A DNA stretch of 64,000 bases from positions 1-64,000 of the forward strand of contig CAZUQP010000001.1 of the NCBI GenBank assembly GCA_964622455.1. The letters run 5' to 3'. Both the position numbers and the translations under genes were made by a program. The stretch is from CAZUQP01 sp964622455 (GTDB lineage Bacteria; Pseudomonadota; Gammaproteobacteria; DSM-16500). Shown one piece after another: positions 33,729-45,535 of the stretch; the first letter of the stretch is position 1; every line of letters starts with the position of its first letter. The notes beneath the pieces are model-generated. The model was not told where the DNA came from and ran no database searches. It saw only the letters and a list, made by a program, of their open reading frames with translations.

Positions 33729-34339
33729 TGCCGGGTAGCAAGAGCAGCCGTCGTTGGCTTCACGAACATTTTTCAGATCCTTATGTCAAAAAAGCTCACA
33801 AAACTGGTGCGCGCGCACGTGCAGTTTATAAGTTAGAAGAACTGCAAGAGCGCGGTAAATTATTTAAGCCAGGCATGGTAGTCATTGATTTGGGTGCAGC
33901 ACCAGGCAGTTGGTCGGAAGTGGTTGCCAAATGGGTGGGAAAAACAGGGCGCGTGATTGCGCTTGATATTTTACCGATGTCACCGATTCCGGGTGTTGAA
34001 TTTATTTTAGGTGATTTTGCTAAGCCTTCCGTCTTAGATGAATTATTAAAAACCTTGGGCGATACCAAAGTGGATTGGGTGATATCGGATATGGCACCTA
34101 ACATAAGCGGTATTGTGAGTGTGGATCAGCCGCGCTCTTTAGAATTAGCAGAATTAGCTTTTGATTTGGCGCAAAAAGTATTACATCGAAAAGGCGGTTT
34201 GTTAGTGAAGGTGTTTCAAGGAGAGGGTTTTGATGCGTTTTTGTTAAATTTACGCGGTTGTTTCAAAAAAGTTGTTATTCGTAAACCCAAGGCTTCCAAA
34301 GACCGCTCGCGGGAAGTCTATTTGCTGGCAAAAAATTAG
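33728..34339 (+). CDS. rlmE: 23S rRNA U2552 2'-O-methyltransferase RlmE (FtsJ)
   Basis: A 203-residue SAM-dependent methyltransferase for ribosome assembly. VIDLGAAPGSWSEV is the SAM-binding motif; the catalytic tetrad K-D-K-E is recognisable from the KAHKTGARARAVYKL start, DWVISDMAPN, and LLVKVFQGEGFD segments. Upstream of ftsH, the conserved order. Confidence 0.96.
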   Translation: MPGSKSSRRWLHEHFSDPYVKKAHKTGARARAVYKLEELQERGKLFKPGMVVIDLGAAPGSWSEVVAKWVGKTGRVIALDILPMSPIPGVEFILGDFAKPSVLDELLKTLGDTKVDWVISDMAPNISGIVSVDQPRSLELAELAFDLAQKVLHRKGGLLVKVFQGEGFDAFLLNLRGCFKKVVIRKPKASKDRSREVYLLAKN

Positions 34340-34427
34340 GGGTTAAAAGGGTTCAAGGTAGTTTCTCGATTTTACTTCAGGTATCATGAATAGATGAGCG
34401 ATGAGATAGTGCAAAAGGGGCCGCAAG

Positions 34428-36368
34428 GTGAATGACACGATTAAAACGATACTGTTATGGATGGTGGCTGGGGTCATCTTAGTTTCCGTATTTAATGTTT
34501 TTGGGCCAAGACGTGAAGCGGAGCAACGCATCACTTATTCTGCATTTATCAGTGAAGTCAAGCAAGGCAATGTGAGTTCCGTCACTATTTCTGACCAAGA
34601 ATTAATAGGCACTATGCAAAATAATAAGATATTTGCTACTTATTTGCCGATGGCCAATGATACACAGCTTTTGGAAGAGCTCGTTAATAAGGGTGTCAAT
34701 GTGAAAGGTAAACCGCCAGAACAACCAGGACTCTTGGTGCATTTACTTAGTTTATTACCTTGGATTGTTCTTTTTGCCATTTGGATTTATGTGCTTCGTC
34801 AACAAACAGGCGGTGGACGAGGCGGTGCATTTTCTTTTGGACGCAGCCGCGCGCGTTTATTAAGTGAAGATCAAGTCAAAGTCACTTTTGCAGATGTTGC
34901 AGGAGTTGATGAAGCAAAAGAAGAAGTCAAAGAACTTGTCGAATTTTTACGTGACCCGGGTAAATTTCAAAAATTGGGCGGCAAAATTCCGCAGGGCGTG
35001 CTACTGGTTGGCCCTCCTGGAACAGGCAAAACATTATTAGCGAAAGCAGTGGCAGGGGAAGCTAAAGTTCCCTTCTTTACAATTTCCGGTTCTGACTTTG
35101 TTGAGATGTTTGTTGGCGTGGGCGCATCACGTGTACGCGATATGTTTGAGCAAGCCAAGAAACAAGCGCCCTGTATTATCTTTATTGATGAAATTGATGC
35201 GGTCGGCCGTCATCGCGGTGCGGGTCTTGGCGGCGGTCATGATGAGCGTGAACAAACGCTTAATCAATTATTGGTTGAAATGGATGGTTTTCAAGGCAAT
35301 GAGGGTGTGATTGTGATTGCGGCCACTAACCGTCCTGATGTATTGGATAATGCATTATTGCGTCCCGGCCGATTTGATCGTCAAGTCGTCGTTGGTTTAC
35401 CGGATGTGCGGGGGCGTGAGCAAATTATTCGTGTTCATATGCGTAAAGTGCCTTTGGCAGATGATGTGAATCCTGGGGTGATTGCACGAGGTACGCCTGG
35501 ATTTTCGGGTGCAGACCTTGCCAATATTGTCAATGAAGCGGCTTTGTTTGCAGCGCGCGCAAATAAACGTGCAGTAGGCATGCTAGAATTTGAAAAAGCA
35601 AAAGATAAAGTGATCATGGGCGCTGAACGCCGTTCAATGGTGATGAGTGAATCAGAAAAGAAATTAACAGCGTATCATGAAGCGGGCCATGCCATTGTAG
35701 GCCTTTTAGTGCCTGAACATGATCCAGTCCATAAAGTCACTATTATTCCTCGCGGCCGGGCATTAGGCGTGACGATGTTCTTACCGGAAGGTGATCGTTA
35801 CAGTTATAGCAAAGAACATTTAGAAAGTAAGATTTCCAGTTTATTTGGCGGCCGGATTGCAGAAGTCATTATTTTTGGGCCCAGTAAAGTGACAACCGGT
35901 GCTTCCAATGATATTCAAAAAGCAACAGAGCTAGCGCGAAATATGGTGACTAAATGGGGGCTTTCTGAAAAATTAGGCCCGCTCACTTTTGGAGAAGATG
36001 AAAAAGAAGTGTTTTTAGGCCATGCGGTTGCGCGGCATAAAGAAATTTCTGAAACAACATCAGGTCTGATTGATCAAGAAATCCATGTCATTGTTGATCG
36101 TAATTACCAACGCGCAGAAAAAATTCTCAAAGAAAATTTAGACAAACTGCATGCGATGGCTGAGGCGCTTATTAAATATGAAACAATAGGGCAAGAGCAA
36201 ATTCAAGATGTGATGTCAGGTAAACCCGCGCGCGAGCCTTCTGATTGGCAAGATGGAAATAGTAAAAAAGAGAAAATTAAAACACCGCCGCCTGTTGATG
36301 AACAAGATACACCGGAGATTTTGAAAAAAGACGATAATCAAGGACTGCATTCTGCGCATGATGAGTAA
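34428..36368 (+). CDS. ftsH: Membrane ATP-dependent zinc metalloprotease FtsH
   Basis: A 646-residue AAA+ protease of the inner membrane. The GTG start has an AAAGGGG box seven bases upstream. There are two N-terminal membrane segments (about 5-22 and 105-123) around a periplasmic domain. The AAA module has Walker A GPPGTGKT and Walker [12 protein letters not shown]; the zinc motif is HEAGH. Degrades sigma-32 and LpxC in relatives. Confidence 0.98.
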   Translation: MNDTIKTILLWMVAGVILVSVFNVFGPRREAEQRITYSAFISEVKQGNVSSVTISDQELIGTMQNNKIFATYLPMANDTQLLEELVNKGVNVKGKPPEQPGLLVHLLSLLPWIVLFAIWIYVLRQQTGGGRGGAFSFGRSRARLLSEDQVKVTFADVAGVDEAKEEVKELVEFLRDPGKFQKLGGKIPQGVLLVGPPGTGKTLLAKAVAGEAKVPFFTISGSDFVEMFVGVGASRVRDMFEQAKKQAPCIIFIDEIDAVGRHRGAGLGGGHDEREQTLNQLLVEMDGFQGNEGVIVIAATNRPDVLDNALLRPGRFDRQVVVGLPDVRGREQIIRVHMRKVPLADDVNPGVIARGTPGFSGADLANIVNEAALFAARANKRAVGMLEFEKAKDKVIMGAERRSMVMSESEKKLTAYHEAGHAIVGLLVPEHDPVHKVTIIPRGRALGVTMFLPEGDRYSYSKEHLESKISSLFGGRIAEVIIFGPSKVTTGASNDIQKATELARNMVTKWGLSEKLGPLTFGEDEKEVFLGHAVARHKEISETTSGLIDQEIHVIVDRNYQRAEKILKENLDKLHAMAEALIKYETIGQEQIQDVMSGKPAREPSDWQDGNSKKEKIKTPPPVDEQDTPEILKKDDNQGLHSAHDE

Positions 36369-37722
36369 TTCTACTGAAAAACCACAACGTAAATATTTTG
36401 GGACTGATGGAATTCGCGGGCGCGTAGGTATATGGCCTGTGACACCCGATTTTATTTTAAAATTAGGCTGGGCAGTCGGTAAAGTATTGGCGCGTCAAGA
36501 ATCTGGTAAGGTGTTAATTGGAAAAGATACGCGTATATCTGGCTATATGTTTGAATCAGCGCTTGAAGCAGGTCTTGCAGCAGCAGGGGTTGATATTCAT
36601 TTGTTAGGGCCTATGCCAACGCCGGCTATTGCTTATTTAACGCGTACCTTGCGTGCTCAAGCGGGCATTGTGATTAGCGCTTCGCATAATCCCTATTATG
36701 ATAATGGGATTAAGTTTTTTTCAGCACAAGGAACAAAATTACCAGACGAATTGGAAATTGCAATTGAGGAACAGTTAGAAAAAACCATGACAACGGTTGA
36801 TTCCGCAGAGCTTGGCAAAGCGATCCGTATTGTGGATGCACCTGGCCGTTATATTGAATTTTGTAAAAGTACGGTGTCATCCGATATTACTTTGAGCGGA
36901 TTGAAAATAGTAGTTGATTGTGCAAATGGTGCAGCTTATCACATCGCGCCAAGTGTTTTTATGGAATTGGGCGCAGATGTTCTCGAACTTGGCATTGAGC
37001 CAAATGGATTAAATATTAATTCAGAATGCGGCGCAACACACACAGACAATTTAAGACAAACGGTTGTGCGTGAAAAAGCAGACTTAGGTCTTGCCTTAGA
37101 TGGTGATGGCGATCGTGTCATTATGGTTGACCATGAAGGCCAAGTATTAGATGGTGATGATTTGCTTTATATTATTTCAAAACACCACCATGAATTGGGT
37201 CTTTTAAAAGGCGGATTAGTGGGTACTTTTATGTCTAATTTAGGCCTTGAGCTTGCGATTCGCGAAATGGGTTTTGATTTAGTGCGAGTACCGGTAGGTG
37301 ACCGATATATTGTGGCTGAATTGATGAAGCGTCAATGGCATTTAGGCGGCGAACCTTCCGGCCATATTATTTGTTCGGATGCGATTACCACAGGCGATGG
37401 CATCATTACTGCACTACAAGTTCTCTCAGCGATGTGTCATAAAATGCAATCACTCGCGCAATTAAAACAAGGATTGCATCGTTATCCGCAAGTCTTAGTC
37501 AATGTCAGTGTGACGCAAGATGTTGACCCCATCCAAAATGTTAGTGTCCGCGCTGCTCTTCATGAGGCAGAAAGCTCTTTAGGCGCAACAGGCCGAGTAC
37601 TGCTGAGACGCTCTGGAACAGAGCCCCTGGTGCGCGTGATGGTTGAAGGGAATGATGAGGTGCGCGTGAGGCAGTTAGCAGATCAGCTTGCAGCGGTCGT
37701 CAAAGAAGAATTAGCGAAATAA
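36358..37722 (+). CDS. glmM: Phosphoglucosamine mutase
   Basis: Interconverts glucosamine-6-phosphate and glucosamine-1-phosphate for peptidoglycan and LPS precursors. A 454-residue protein starting [13 protein letters not shown], with the phosphoserine in [16 protein letters not shown], the metal loop DGDGDR and sugar loop GEPSGH. It overlaps ftsH by 11 bases at a tandem ATG. folP, which usually separates ftsH and glmM in relatives, is absent. Confidence 0.97.
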   Translation: MMSNSTEKPQRKYFGTDGIRGRVGIWPVTPDFILKLGWAVGKVLARQESGKVLIGKDTRISGYMFESALEAGLAAAGVDIHLLGPMPTPAIAYLTRTLRAQAGIVISASHNPYYDNGIKFFSAQGTKLPDELEIAIEEQLEKTMTTVDSAELGKAIRIVDAPGRYIEFCKSTVSSDITLSGLKIVVDCANGAAYHIAPSVFMELGADVLELGIEPNGLNINSECGATHTDNLRQTVVREKADLGLALDGDGDRVIMVDHEGQVLDGDDLLYIISKHHHELGLLKGGLVGTFMSNLGLELAIREMGFDLVRVPVGDRYIVAELMKRQWHLGGEPSGHIICSDAITTGDGIITALQVLSAMCHKMQSLAQLKQGLHRYPQVLVNVSVTQDVDPIQNVSVRAALHEAESSLGATGRVLLRRSGTEPLVRVMVEGNDEVRVRQLADQLAAVVKEELAK

Positions 37723-37769
37723 AAATAAAATATATAACTGTCCACACAATGACGCTATAAAGATAACCA

Positions 37770-37803
37770 ATCATCGCTCACAAGGTTAATTGAGAGCGAT
37801 GAT
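37770..37803. terminator. Strong hairpin between convergent glmM and HU genes
   Basis: A perfect 10-bp stem (ATCATCGCTC / GAGCGATGAT) with a 14-base loop, nested in a looser outer pairing of CCACA and TGTGG at about 37742 and 37816. It is placed between two converging genes; there is no long T-run on either side, so it may terminate only weakly. Confidence 0.5.
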
Positions 37804-37820
37804 CTAGATTGTGGAGTATT

Positions 37821-38234
37821 TTAGAGCGCCATCTCTTTCAACTTTCTGAGTGCTCTAATTTTAACTGCTCTGCGAGCAGGTTTAGCTTTGAACATGATTT
37901 CTTCGCCAGTAAAGGGATTTCTACCTTTTCGGGCAGGTGTCGCGGGTTTTTTGACGACGCTAATTTTCATGAGGCCGGGCATCACGAATTTGCCAGGACC
38001 GCGTGATTTAACATGTAGCTCAATCAATGTACCTATTCCATCAAGAACTGCATTAACATCTTTTTTGGGTAGAGCAGTCATATCCGTTAACGCTCTTAAA
38101 ATACCGCTTTTGGTTAAAGGATCTTTGACGACTGGTATTGCCACCTTTTTAGATGCGGCCTTCATTGCTGTTTTTGCTGATTTCCTCTTTACAGATTTCC
38201 TTCTAGATTTGGCAGAAACTTTTTTAGCAGCCAT
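37821..38234 (-). CDS. HU-family DNA-binding protein with lysine-rich N-terminal extension
   Basis: A 137-residue protein. The frame is open further upstream, but the chosen ATG has GAGGA before it. Residues 1-30 are a basic extension (AKKVSAKSRRKSVKRKSAKTAMKAA), after which an HU/IHF-like core follows: LTKSGILRALTDMTALPKKDV, a flank ending KFVMPGLMKISVVKKPATPARKGRNPFTGEEI and a basic end. HU arms normally read GRNPxTGE, present here. Extended HU proteins of this shape are known in some intracellular gammaproteobacteria and may compact DNA. Confidence 0.85.
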   Translation of the reverse strand: MAAKKVSAKSRRKSVKRKSAKTAMKAASKKVAIPVVKDPLTKSGILRALTDMTALPKKDVNAVLDGIGTLIELHVKSRGPGKFVMPGLMKISVVKKPATPARKGRNPFTGEEIMFKAKPARRAVKIRALRKLKEMAL

Positions 38235-38447
38235 TGTTGATTCCTCTTTAAAATAAGTCAAAATGATGCAATGCCTACAATAACATATCTTGATAATTTT
38301 GCGAGTATTTTTGTAACAAAACACGAAAAATATAAGATAAGATCTGAAAAAGGATTCTAAACAGGCTAAAATCTAACTCTTTTATAAAAGATAGTCTTTT
38401 TGTGCTTAAATACCCTCTAAAAATTAAGCCAAAATCGCGCGCTCCGC

Positions 38448-38474
38448 TTGCTTGTTATCGGGCATTGCTATAAA
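38448..38474 (+). promoter_or_regulatory. Candidate promoter of rplM-rpsI
   Basis: TTGCTT and TATAAA boxes separated by 15 bases lie about 50 bases before the rplM start. The spacer is short, so this is only a suggestion. Confidence 0.25.
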
Positions 38475-38522
38475 ATTCAACGTCTTTTTTATATTGTTTT
38501 GCTCCATTGGAGTAGGAGTCAG

Positions 38523-38954
38523 ATGAGAACTTATAACGCAAAAAATGAAACGACCAGTCATCAGTGGTATCTTATTGATGCATCAGGGAAAACACTTGGC
38601 AGACTTGCTAGCGAAGTCGCAAAGCGCTTGCGCGGCAAGCATAAGCCTATTTATACCTCTCACGTTGATACAGGCGACTATATTGTGGTTATTAATGCGC
38701 GATCAGTGAAGGTCAGTGGTAATAAATCCAAAGATAAGATTTATTACAGCCATTCGGGTTATCCTGGCGGTATCAAGGAAATAGCTTTTGATAAACTATT
38801 AGCAAAAAAACCAGAACGGATTATTGAAATTGCAGTAAAAGGCATGTTACCTAAAAATCCATTAGGCCGTGCTATGTACCGCAAATTAAAAGTGTATGCA
38901 GGTGCTGATCATCCTCATACAGCACAACAACCCCAGCAATTAGATTTGGAATAA
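38523..38954 (+). CDS. rplM: 50S ribosomal protein L13
   Basis: A 143-residue ribosomal protein. The ATG at the start of [19 protein letters not shown] has an overlapping GGAG run (TTGGAGTAGGAG) just upstream; an earlier in-frame codon is unsupported. [20 protein letters not shown] and [19 protein letters not shown] are diagnostic. Co-transcribed with rpsI four bases later. Confidence 0.97.
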   Translation: MRTYNAKNETTSHQWYLIDASGKTLGRLASEVAKRLRGKHKPIYTSHVDTGDYIVVINARSVKVSGNKSKDKIYYSHSGYPGGIKEIAFDKLLAKKPERIIEIAVKGMLPKNPLGRAMYRKLKVYAGADHPHTAQQPQQLDLE

Positions 38955-38958
38955 ACTT

Positions 38959-39384
38959 ATGGCAGTAACAGAACGCTATTATGGTACCGGCCGTCGTAAA
39001 ACATCGACTGCGCGCGTATACTTAACACCAGGCAAAGGCAGCATTACAGTGAATAATCAGGTGCTCGAAAATTATTTTGGACGTAAAACATCACAAATGA
39101 TTGTGCGTCAACCCCTTGAGGTGACGCAGCTATTAAATCAGTTTGATGTGGCGGTAAAAGTCAAGGGCGGCGGCATTAACGGTCAAGCAGGCGCTATCCG
39201 TCATGGTATTGCACGTGCACTGTTACAATTTGAACGTGAGAGCGGTGCCGATATCTATGCCGAAAACTCAGTGCGCAAATTGTTACGTACCGCCGGTTAT
39301 TTAACGCGTGATGCACGCGAAGTAGAACGTAAGAAGGTCGGATTGAAGAAGGCTCGTAAAGATACGCAGTATTCTAAACGTTAG
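38959..39384 (+). CDS. rpsI: 30S ribosomal protein S9
   Basis: A 141-residue ribosomal protein, about ten residues longer than E. coli S9. [16 protein letters not shown] at the start and the C-terminal [14 protein letters not shown], whose final arginine contacts the P-site tRNA, are conserved. Confidence 0.97.
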   Translation: MAVTERYYGTGRRKTSTARVYLTPGKGSITVNNQVLENYFGRKTSQMIVRQPLEVTQLLNQFDVAVKVKGGGINGQAGAIRHGIARALLQFERESGADIYAENSVRKLLRTAGYLTRDAREVERKKVGLKKARKDTQYSKR

Positions 39385-39439
39385 TCCATTTTTTTATTCA
39401 ATCATGGAGTGTTCTTAGGAAAGTATTACAAAGTCCTGT

Positions 39440-39513
39440 TGGGGGATCGTCTAGCGGTAGGACAGCGGACTCTGACTCCGTTAACCTAGGTTCGAATCCT
39501 AGTCCCCCAGCCA
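39440..39513 (+). tRNA. tRNA-Gln (anticodon CTG)
   Basis: The acceptor arms TGGGGGA and TCCCCCA pair fully; the anticodon loop is CTCTGAC, giving CTG; the T-arm is GGTTCGAATCC and the CCA end is encoded. It lies between rpsI and sspA and may be read from the ribosomal operon. Confidence 0.95.
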
Positions 39514-39549
39514 GTCGTCTAGAAGTGTTATTTTGAGAGGTATGCAGAA

Positions 39550-40197
39550 ATGGCAATTGTTGCCAATAAACGATCGATCATGACGCTTTATTCAGGCGGG
39601 CTCGATATTATGAGTCATCGCGTGCGTATTGTATTAGCAGAAAAAGGCGTTTCAGTTGATGTAATTAATGTAGGCCCTAATGAAAAACCAGAAGATTTAC
39701 ACGAATTGAATCCATACGGAACTACGCCGATGTTAGTTGACCGCGAATTAGTTTTGTATGATGCAAACATCATCATGGAATATCTAGATGAGCGTTTTCC
39801 ACATCCGCCTTTAATGCCGGTTTATCCCGTCGCGCGCGCTAAAACACGTTTAATGATTTATCGTGTCGATCGGGAATGGAGCAGCTTGGTTCATAAAATT
39901 GAGCAAGGTAAATCTGCAGAGGTTCAGGCAGCAGGTAAGGAATTGCGGGGTTATTTGGTAAAACTCGCGCCTGTTTTTGCAAGTTCTGCTTTCTTTTTGA
40001 ATGAAGAATTTTCATTGATTGACTGCTGTATTGCACCTATTTTGTGGCGATTGCCTTCATGGGGTATTACTTTACCGCCTGAAGCTAAAGCAGTTTATAA
40101 GTATGCTGAACGCATGTTTGCGCGTGATTCTTTTCAAGCTAGCTTAACGGAAGCCGAGCAAGATTTACGTAAAGCACCTTATACGGAAGCAGTTTAA
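39550..40197 (+). CDS. sspA: Stringent starvation protein A
   Basis: A 215-residue glutathione S-transferase-fold protein that binds RNA polymerase. MTLYSGGLDIMSHRVRIVLAEKG, LNPYGTTPMLVDRELVLYDANIIMEYLDERFPHP are the family N-terminal segments. It lacks a catalytic GST residue as is usual for SspA. Followed 30 bases later by sspB, the conserved pair. Confidence 0.95.
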   Translation: MAIVANKRSIMTLYSGGLDIMSHRVRIVLAEKGVSVDVINVGPNEKPEDLHELNPYGTTPMLVDRELVLYDANIIMEYLDERFPHPPLMPVYPVARAKTRLMIYRVDREWSSLVHKIEQGKSAEVQAAGKELRGYLVKLAPVFASSAFFLNEEFSLIDCCIAPILWRLPSWGITLPPEAKAVYKYAERMFARDSFQASLTEAEQDLRKAPYTEAV

Positions 40198-40227
40198 TCT
40201 AAAATGTAGTATGGACGAGGTCTCTCC

Positions 40228-40635
40228 ATGTTATCTAATAAACCTTACTTGATTCGTGCCTTTTATGATTGGATTGTTGATAGTGCGTGCACACCATTCG
40301 TTTTAATTAATGCATTAATTCGTGGTTGTAAAGTCCCCGAAGAATTTATCGAAAATAATCAAATTACATTAAATGTTTCTCCAAATGCTGTTCGTGATTT
40401 TAAAATTACTAAAGATGTTCTTGAATTTAGGGCTTCTTTTTCGGGTGTAGTGCATATTATTTCTGTTCCTCTCAAATCTGTTCTGGCGATTTATGCGCAG
40501 GAAAATCAGCAGGGAATGTTTTTTGATTATGAAGATGATGAGACAGAGGAAGGGTGGTCAGACACTTCAACAGGGCAGACAGCCGATACGCTTAAAACAG
40601 ACAAAAAACGTTCTCACTTACGATTGGTTGAGTAG
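40228..40635 (+). CDS. sspB: ClpXP protease specificity-enhancing factor SspB
   Basis: A 135-residue adaptor that delivers SsrA-tagged proteins to ClpXP. The substrate-binding domain runs from KPYLIRAFYDWIVDSACTPFVL to VPLKSVLAIYAQENQQGMFF; the linker is acidic and the final basic-hydrophobic motif SHLRLVE is the ClpX-docking tail. The tmRNA tag of this organism, which SspB would see, ends VAVAA. Confidence 0.95.
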   Translation: MLSNKPYLIRAFYDWIVDSACTPFVLINALIRGCKVPEEFIENNQITLNVSPNAVRDFKITKDVLEFRASFSGVVHIISVPLKSVLAIYAQENQQGMFFDYEDDETEEGWSDTSTGQTADTLKTDKKRSHLRLVE

Positions 40636-40652
40636 CATCGGAAAAAAGTACC

Positions 40653-41240
40653 TTACGTTTTACTGATTGTGATATATCCAAAAATGGTAACTACACTCTG
40701 TACTCCATCCGTCGTTCTCGCAAGGTCTGTGGCGATCTCCGCCTCTTCCTTTGGCAGAAGACCCATTAAATAAACAACGCCATTTTCAGTAATGACTTTA
40801 ATTTGGGCCGGGTCAACTCCATTGGTTGCAAGTAATTTTGATTTAATTTTCGTAGTAATCCATGAATCACTCACTTGTACCAAAGCAGAGGCTGGTGCTG
40901 AGACGGTAATTAAATTATGAACTTCATCAGCTTCTGAAATTTTTCTAACGATTTTTTCAATGTCTTCCTTTTGAGAAGCTTCTGGAACTTGTCCTGTCAG
41001 TAATACTACACCATTAAAACTTGAGACTGAAACTCGTGTGTTAGCAAAACGGGTGTTATCTAAATAAATTTCCCGCTCAGCTTTCATCGTTACGTAATGA
41101 TCATTCAATGTAGTTTGAATACTTTGTCGATTATAAACAGCTTGCCCGCTTGTTATTGCCGCATTCATACAGCCTTGCAAAGAAAAAGAAACGAATGAAA
41201 CCAATAAAAAAACAGCTATTTTTTTTCGAGTACTATCCAT
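40653..41240 (-). CDS. BON-domain lipoprotein (DolP/YraP-like), copy 1
   Basis: A 195-residue outer-membrane lipoprotein with lipobox LQGC (C24) and two BON domains: the first around NTRVSVSSFNGVVLLTGQVP, the second DSWITTKIKSKLLATNG with IKVITENGVVYLMGLL. DolP is involved in outer-membrane integrity. Its neighbour is a paralogue in the same orientation, 27 bases upstream, with high similarity in the second BON domain. Confidence 0.85.
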   Translation of the reverse strand: MDSTRKKIAVFLLVSFVSFSLQGCMNAAITSGQAVYNRQSIQTTLNDHYVTMKAEREIYLDNTRFANTRVSVSSFNGVVLLTGQVPEASQKEDIEKIVRKISEADEVHNLITVSAPASALVQVSDSWITTKIKSKLLATNGVDPAQIKVITENGVVYLMGLLPKEEAEIATDLARTTDGVQSVVTIFGYITISKT

Positions 41241-41266
41241 GTTAATTCAGTCCATTGTATTTGAAA

Positions 41267-42783
<1,517 letters not shown>

Positions 42784-42797
<14 letters not shown>

Positions 42798-44220
42798 CGC
42801 GCATTTCAGCCCATGCTAAACGTCGATAAATTTGTTGCTTAGGCGTTAACATTAATGCTCCTGTTGCTCCATAAATAGGAAAATTAGGTAATTCGGTTAG
42901 GCGGGTTATCTGGCTGCTGAGTAGATAAGCATCGCGTCCCACTGCATATAAACGGTCAAAACGTGAGTCTGTTTTAGATCCGCTGCTTTTTGCCATTTGT
43001 AAAGTCCATGGAATATCGCAAAAAATAACGCCATTTAAATCAGAATCTTTTTCAGGTGCAGGCGTACCTGAATAAATAATAGAAGTTGAAAAGACCGGCG
43101 TCTTTTCAACGTAATAATATTTTAATAAGGGCAGGATTTGACGCGCGCTCTCGGGCGGCGCTAATAAAAATATCACATCAAAATCATGTCTTCTTTGTTC
43201 TGATAATACTTGTTTATTATTTTCTTTTTTCATTGCAGTTGCATCTTTTTCAGGATCAACATGCAATAAATTTGCAATACCTTGGTTTAAATCGGTTTCT
43301 TCATTAAAATAAAATGTGTCTACCATGCTGCCGCCTAATGCTTCCCAATTAGCAGTCAGTGTTTTTCCAACACGTGATCCCCATTCATTGTTAGGCGCAA
43401 TGAGTAGTGCTCGTGTATGTCCTGTTTGGTGCGCTTTCTCGGCAAGTTGTTTTGTTTCATCTAGCGGAGATAATCCAAATTCATAAAAGTTGGCGGGTAA
43501 CGATCCAAACCATACGTCAGTATAATTTAATGCAACGGTTGGCACAGGAAAATTATTTAATGCGGCGAGTTGCTGCACCTGTTCTTTAGTGAGCGGGCCT
43601 ATCACGGCATCTGCATGTTGTGCAATAGCTTGTTGATAAAGCGCTATCATGTCATTTGAGGTGCTGGTATCTAAAAATGAAATGGTTTGCTGTTCTTTAG
43701 CAGAACGCGTTTCGTAATAAGCATTTAAAAAACCATCACGGACAGCCTGTCCTGAATTACGGAGTGCGCCTTGTAAAGGCAGCAACAAAACAATATGTTT
43801 GGGCGGTGCTTTATTTTGTATGCTAGTTAATACGCTATTTTCTGGGAAAAGAGCATTTGCGGGATGATCTTTATTTGCTGCCCGCCATATGATCAATTGA
43901 TTAATGAGTTCGGTGGTATTGGTGCTGTATTGTTTACTAATCACAGCGAGGGAAAGCCACCCAAGGGTATTAGGATTGGTTGTTTGTTGAATAGCGGTAT
44001 TTAACTGGGGGAGGGATACATGTTGTAAATTCCCCCAAATAACAGGTGTGCTTCCTTGAAAAAATTCTGGATTATTCGGAAATCCTTGTAAATTAACAGC
44101 ATGATTCCCGGCAGCCAAATTGGCATTATTTGCGCCCAAAGCTCCATTTGTTTGGCATGCGGTTAATTGCAAGATGCTAAACACAATGAATAATGTGATA
44201 ATAAAGCGGTTTTTGGCCAT
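42784..44220 (-). CDS. lpoA: Penicillin-binding protein activator LpoA
   Basis: An outer-membrane lipoprotein that activates PBP1a. The start at ATG before AKNRFIITLFIVF gives a signal peptide with lipobox LTAC (C22); the frame is open further upstream without a ribosome site. At 478 residues it is much shorter than E. coli LpoA (678): the N-terminal helical TPR part is reduced while the C-terminal periplasmic-binding-protein-like domain (HIVLLLPLQGALRNSGQAVRDGFLNAYYE onward) is complete. Divergent from rsmI, the conserved arrangement. Confidence 0.9.
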
Positions 44221-44273
44221 TACGATGTAACCAACCTGTTTAAATGAATGCCGATAAGATACCATTTTAGCTT

Positions 44274-45125
44274 ATGAATATAAATCATTTTGGAACGCTC
44301 TATATCGTGGCGACGCCTATTGGCAACCTGCAGGATATGAGCCCGCGCGCCATTGATACCCTAAAATCAGTGGATCATATTGCAGCTGAAGATACCCGGC
44401 ATAGTAGGCCATTATTACAGCATTTTTCCATTTCAACCCCTCTTTTTGCATTGCATGAACATAATGAACGGGATCGTACTGATTTATTGCTCACATGGCT
44501 TAAAGAAGGAAAATCGATTGCTCTCATCAGTGATGCGGGAACTCCCTTAATTAGTGATCCAGGGTATTTTTTGGTGCGAAGGGCGAGAGAATTCAATATT
44601 CGTGTAGTTCCCATACCAGGGCCTTCGGCGATGATTACTGCTTTAAGTGCAGCCGGTGTTGCAACCAACCGTTTTAGTTTTGAGGGGTTTTTAGCACCCA
44701 AAACAAAGGAACGTTTAAAGCAATTGGAGTTATTACGCAATGAAACACGGACCATGGTTTTTTACGAAGCGCCTCACCGTGTTTTAGATACTTTAGTGGA
44801 TATGCAAACGATATGGGGAGACGAGCGTCTAGTTGTAGTCGGGCGCGAACTAACAAAATTATATGAAACTATTTATTCTGCACCATTAAGAGATTTAATT
44901 GAATGGGTGAGACAAGATAAAAATCAGCAGCGTGGTGAAATTGTTTTGATAGTCGAAGGGGGTTCTGATGTTCCGCGATCTGCTGAGGTTATTTCAACTG
45001 AGAATTTGTTAAAAATATTATTAGAAGATTTGCCTTTAAAACAAGCGGTAGAATTGGCTGCAAAAATTTCCGGTAAAAGAAAAAATGAACTTTATCAAAA
45101 AGCATTGGAGTTAGCGGCGCGCTAA
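44274..45125 (+). CDS. rsmI: 16S rRNA C1402 2'-O-methyltransferase RsmI
   Basis: A 283-residue tetrapyrrole-methylase-fold enzyme. TLYIVATPIGNLQDMSPRAI, AEDTRHS, SDAGTPLISDPG and FEGFLAPK are conserved. It is divergent from lpoA and immediately upstream of rnpB. Confidence 0.96.
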   Translation: MNINHFGTLYIVATPIGNLQDMSPRAIDTLKSVDHIAAEDTRHSRPLLQHFSISTPLFALHEHNERDRTDLLLTWLKEGKSIALISDAGTPLISDPGYFLVRRAREFNIRVVPIPGPSAMITALSAAGVATNRFSFEGFLAPKTKERLKQLELLRNETRTMVFYEAPHRVLDTLVDMQTIWGDERLVVVGRELTKLYETIYSAPLRDLIEWVRQDKNQQRGEIVLIVEGGSDVPRSAEVISTENLLKILLEDLPLKQAVELAAKISGKRKNELYQKALELAAR

Positions 45126-45126
45126 T

Positions 45127-45155
45127 TTGTCTATTATCCAAAAATAAGCTATCCT
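45127..45155 (+). promoter_or_regulatory. Promoter of rnpB
   Basis: TTGTCT and TATCCT boxes with a 17-base spacer, the -10 ending five bases before the first paired base of the RNase P RNA. Confidence 0.75.
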
Positions 45156-45159
45156 TCTG

Positions 45160-45535
45160 GGTGAGTTAGCCGAGACAGTCGCTGTTTTAATACAGAGGAA
45201 AGTCCGGGCTCCAAGGGCAAGATGCCAGGTAACCCCTGGGAAGCGTGAGTTTACGGAAAGTGCCACAGAAAATAGACTACCAAATGGCAACATTTGGAAA
45301 AGGTGAAAAGGTGCGGTAAGAGCGCACCGCGTAACTGGTAACAGAAACGGCACGGCAAACCCCGTCTGGAGCAAGACCAAATAGGAGCTTATGCCTATGA
45401 GACACTGGTATATGTGTTTTTTAGGAAAGTGCGGCCCGCATTTTAAGCTCGGGTAGGTTGCTTGAGGTGCTTGGCGACAAACATCCTAGATAAATGACTG
45501 TCCACGACAGAACCCGGCTTATTGGCTGACTCATC
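45160..45535 (+). ncRNA. rnpB: RNase P RNA, class A
   Basis: The catalytic RNA of RNase P. The P1 stem pairs GGTGAGTTAGCC with GGCTGACTCATC over 12 positions; GAGGAAAGTCCGGGCTCC (CR-I), the CACAGAAA region, GGTAAGAGCGCACCG and the 3' GACAGAACCCGGCTTA segment are in order. A T-run directly after P1 can act as terminator. Its last five bases overlap the 3' end of the opposite gene. Confidence 0.95.
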
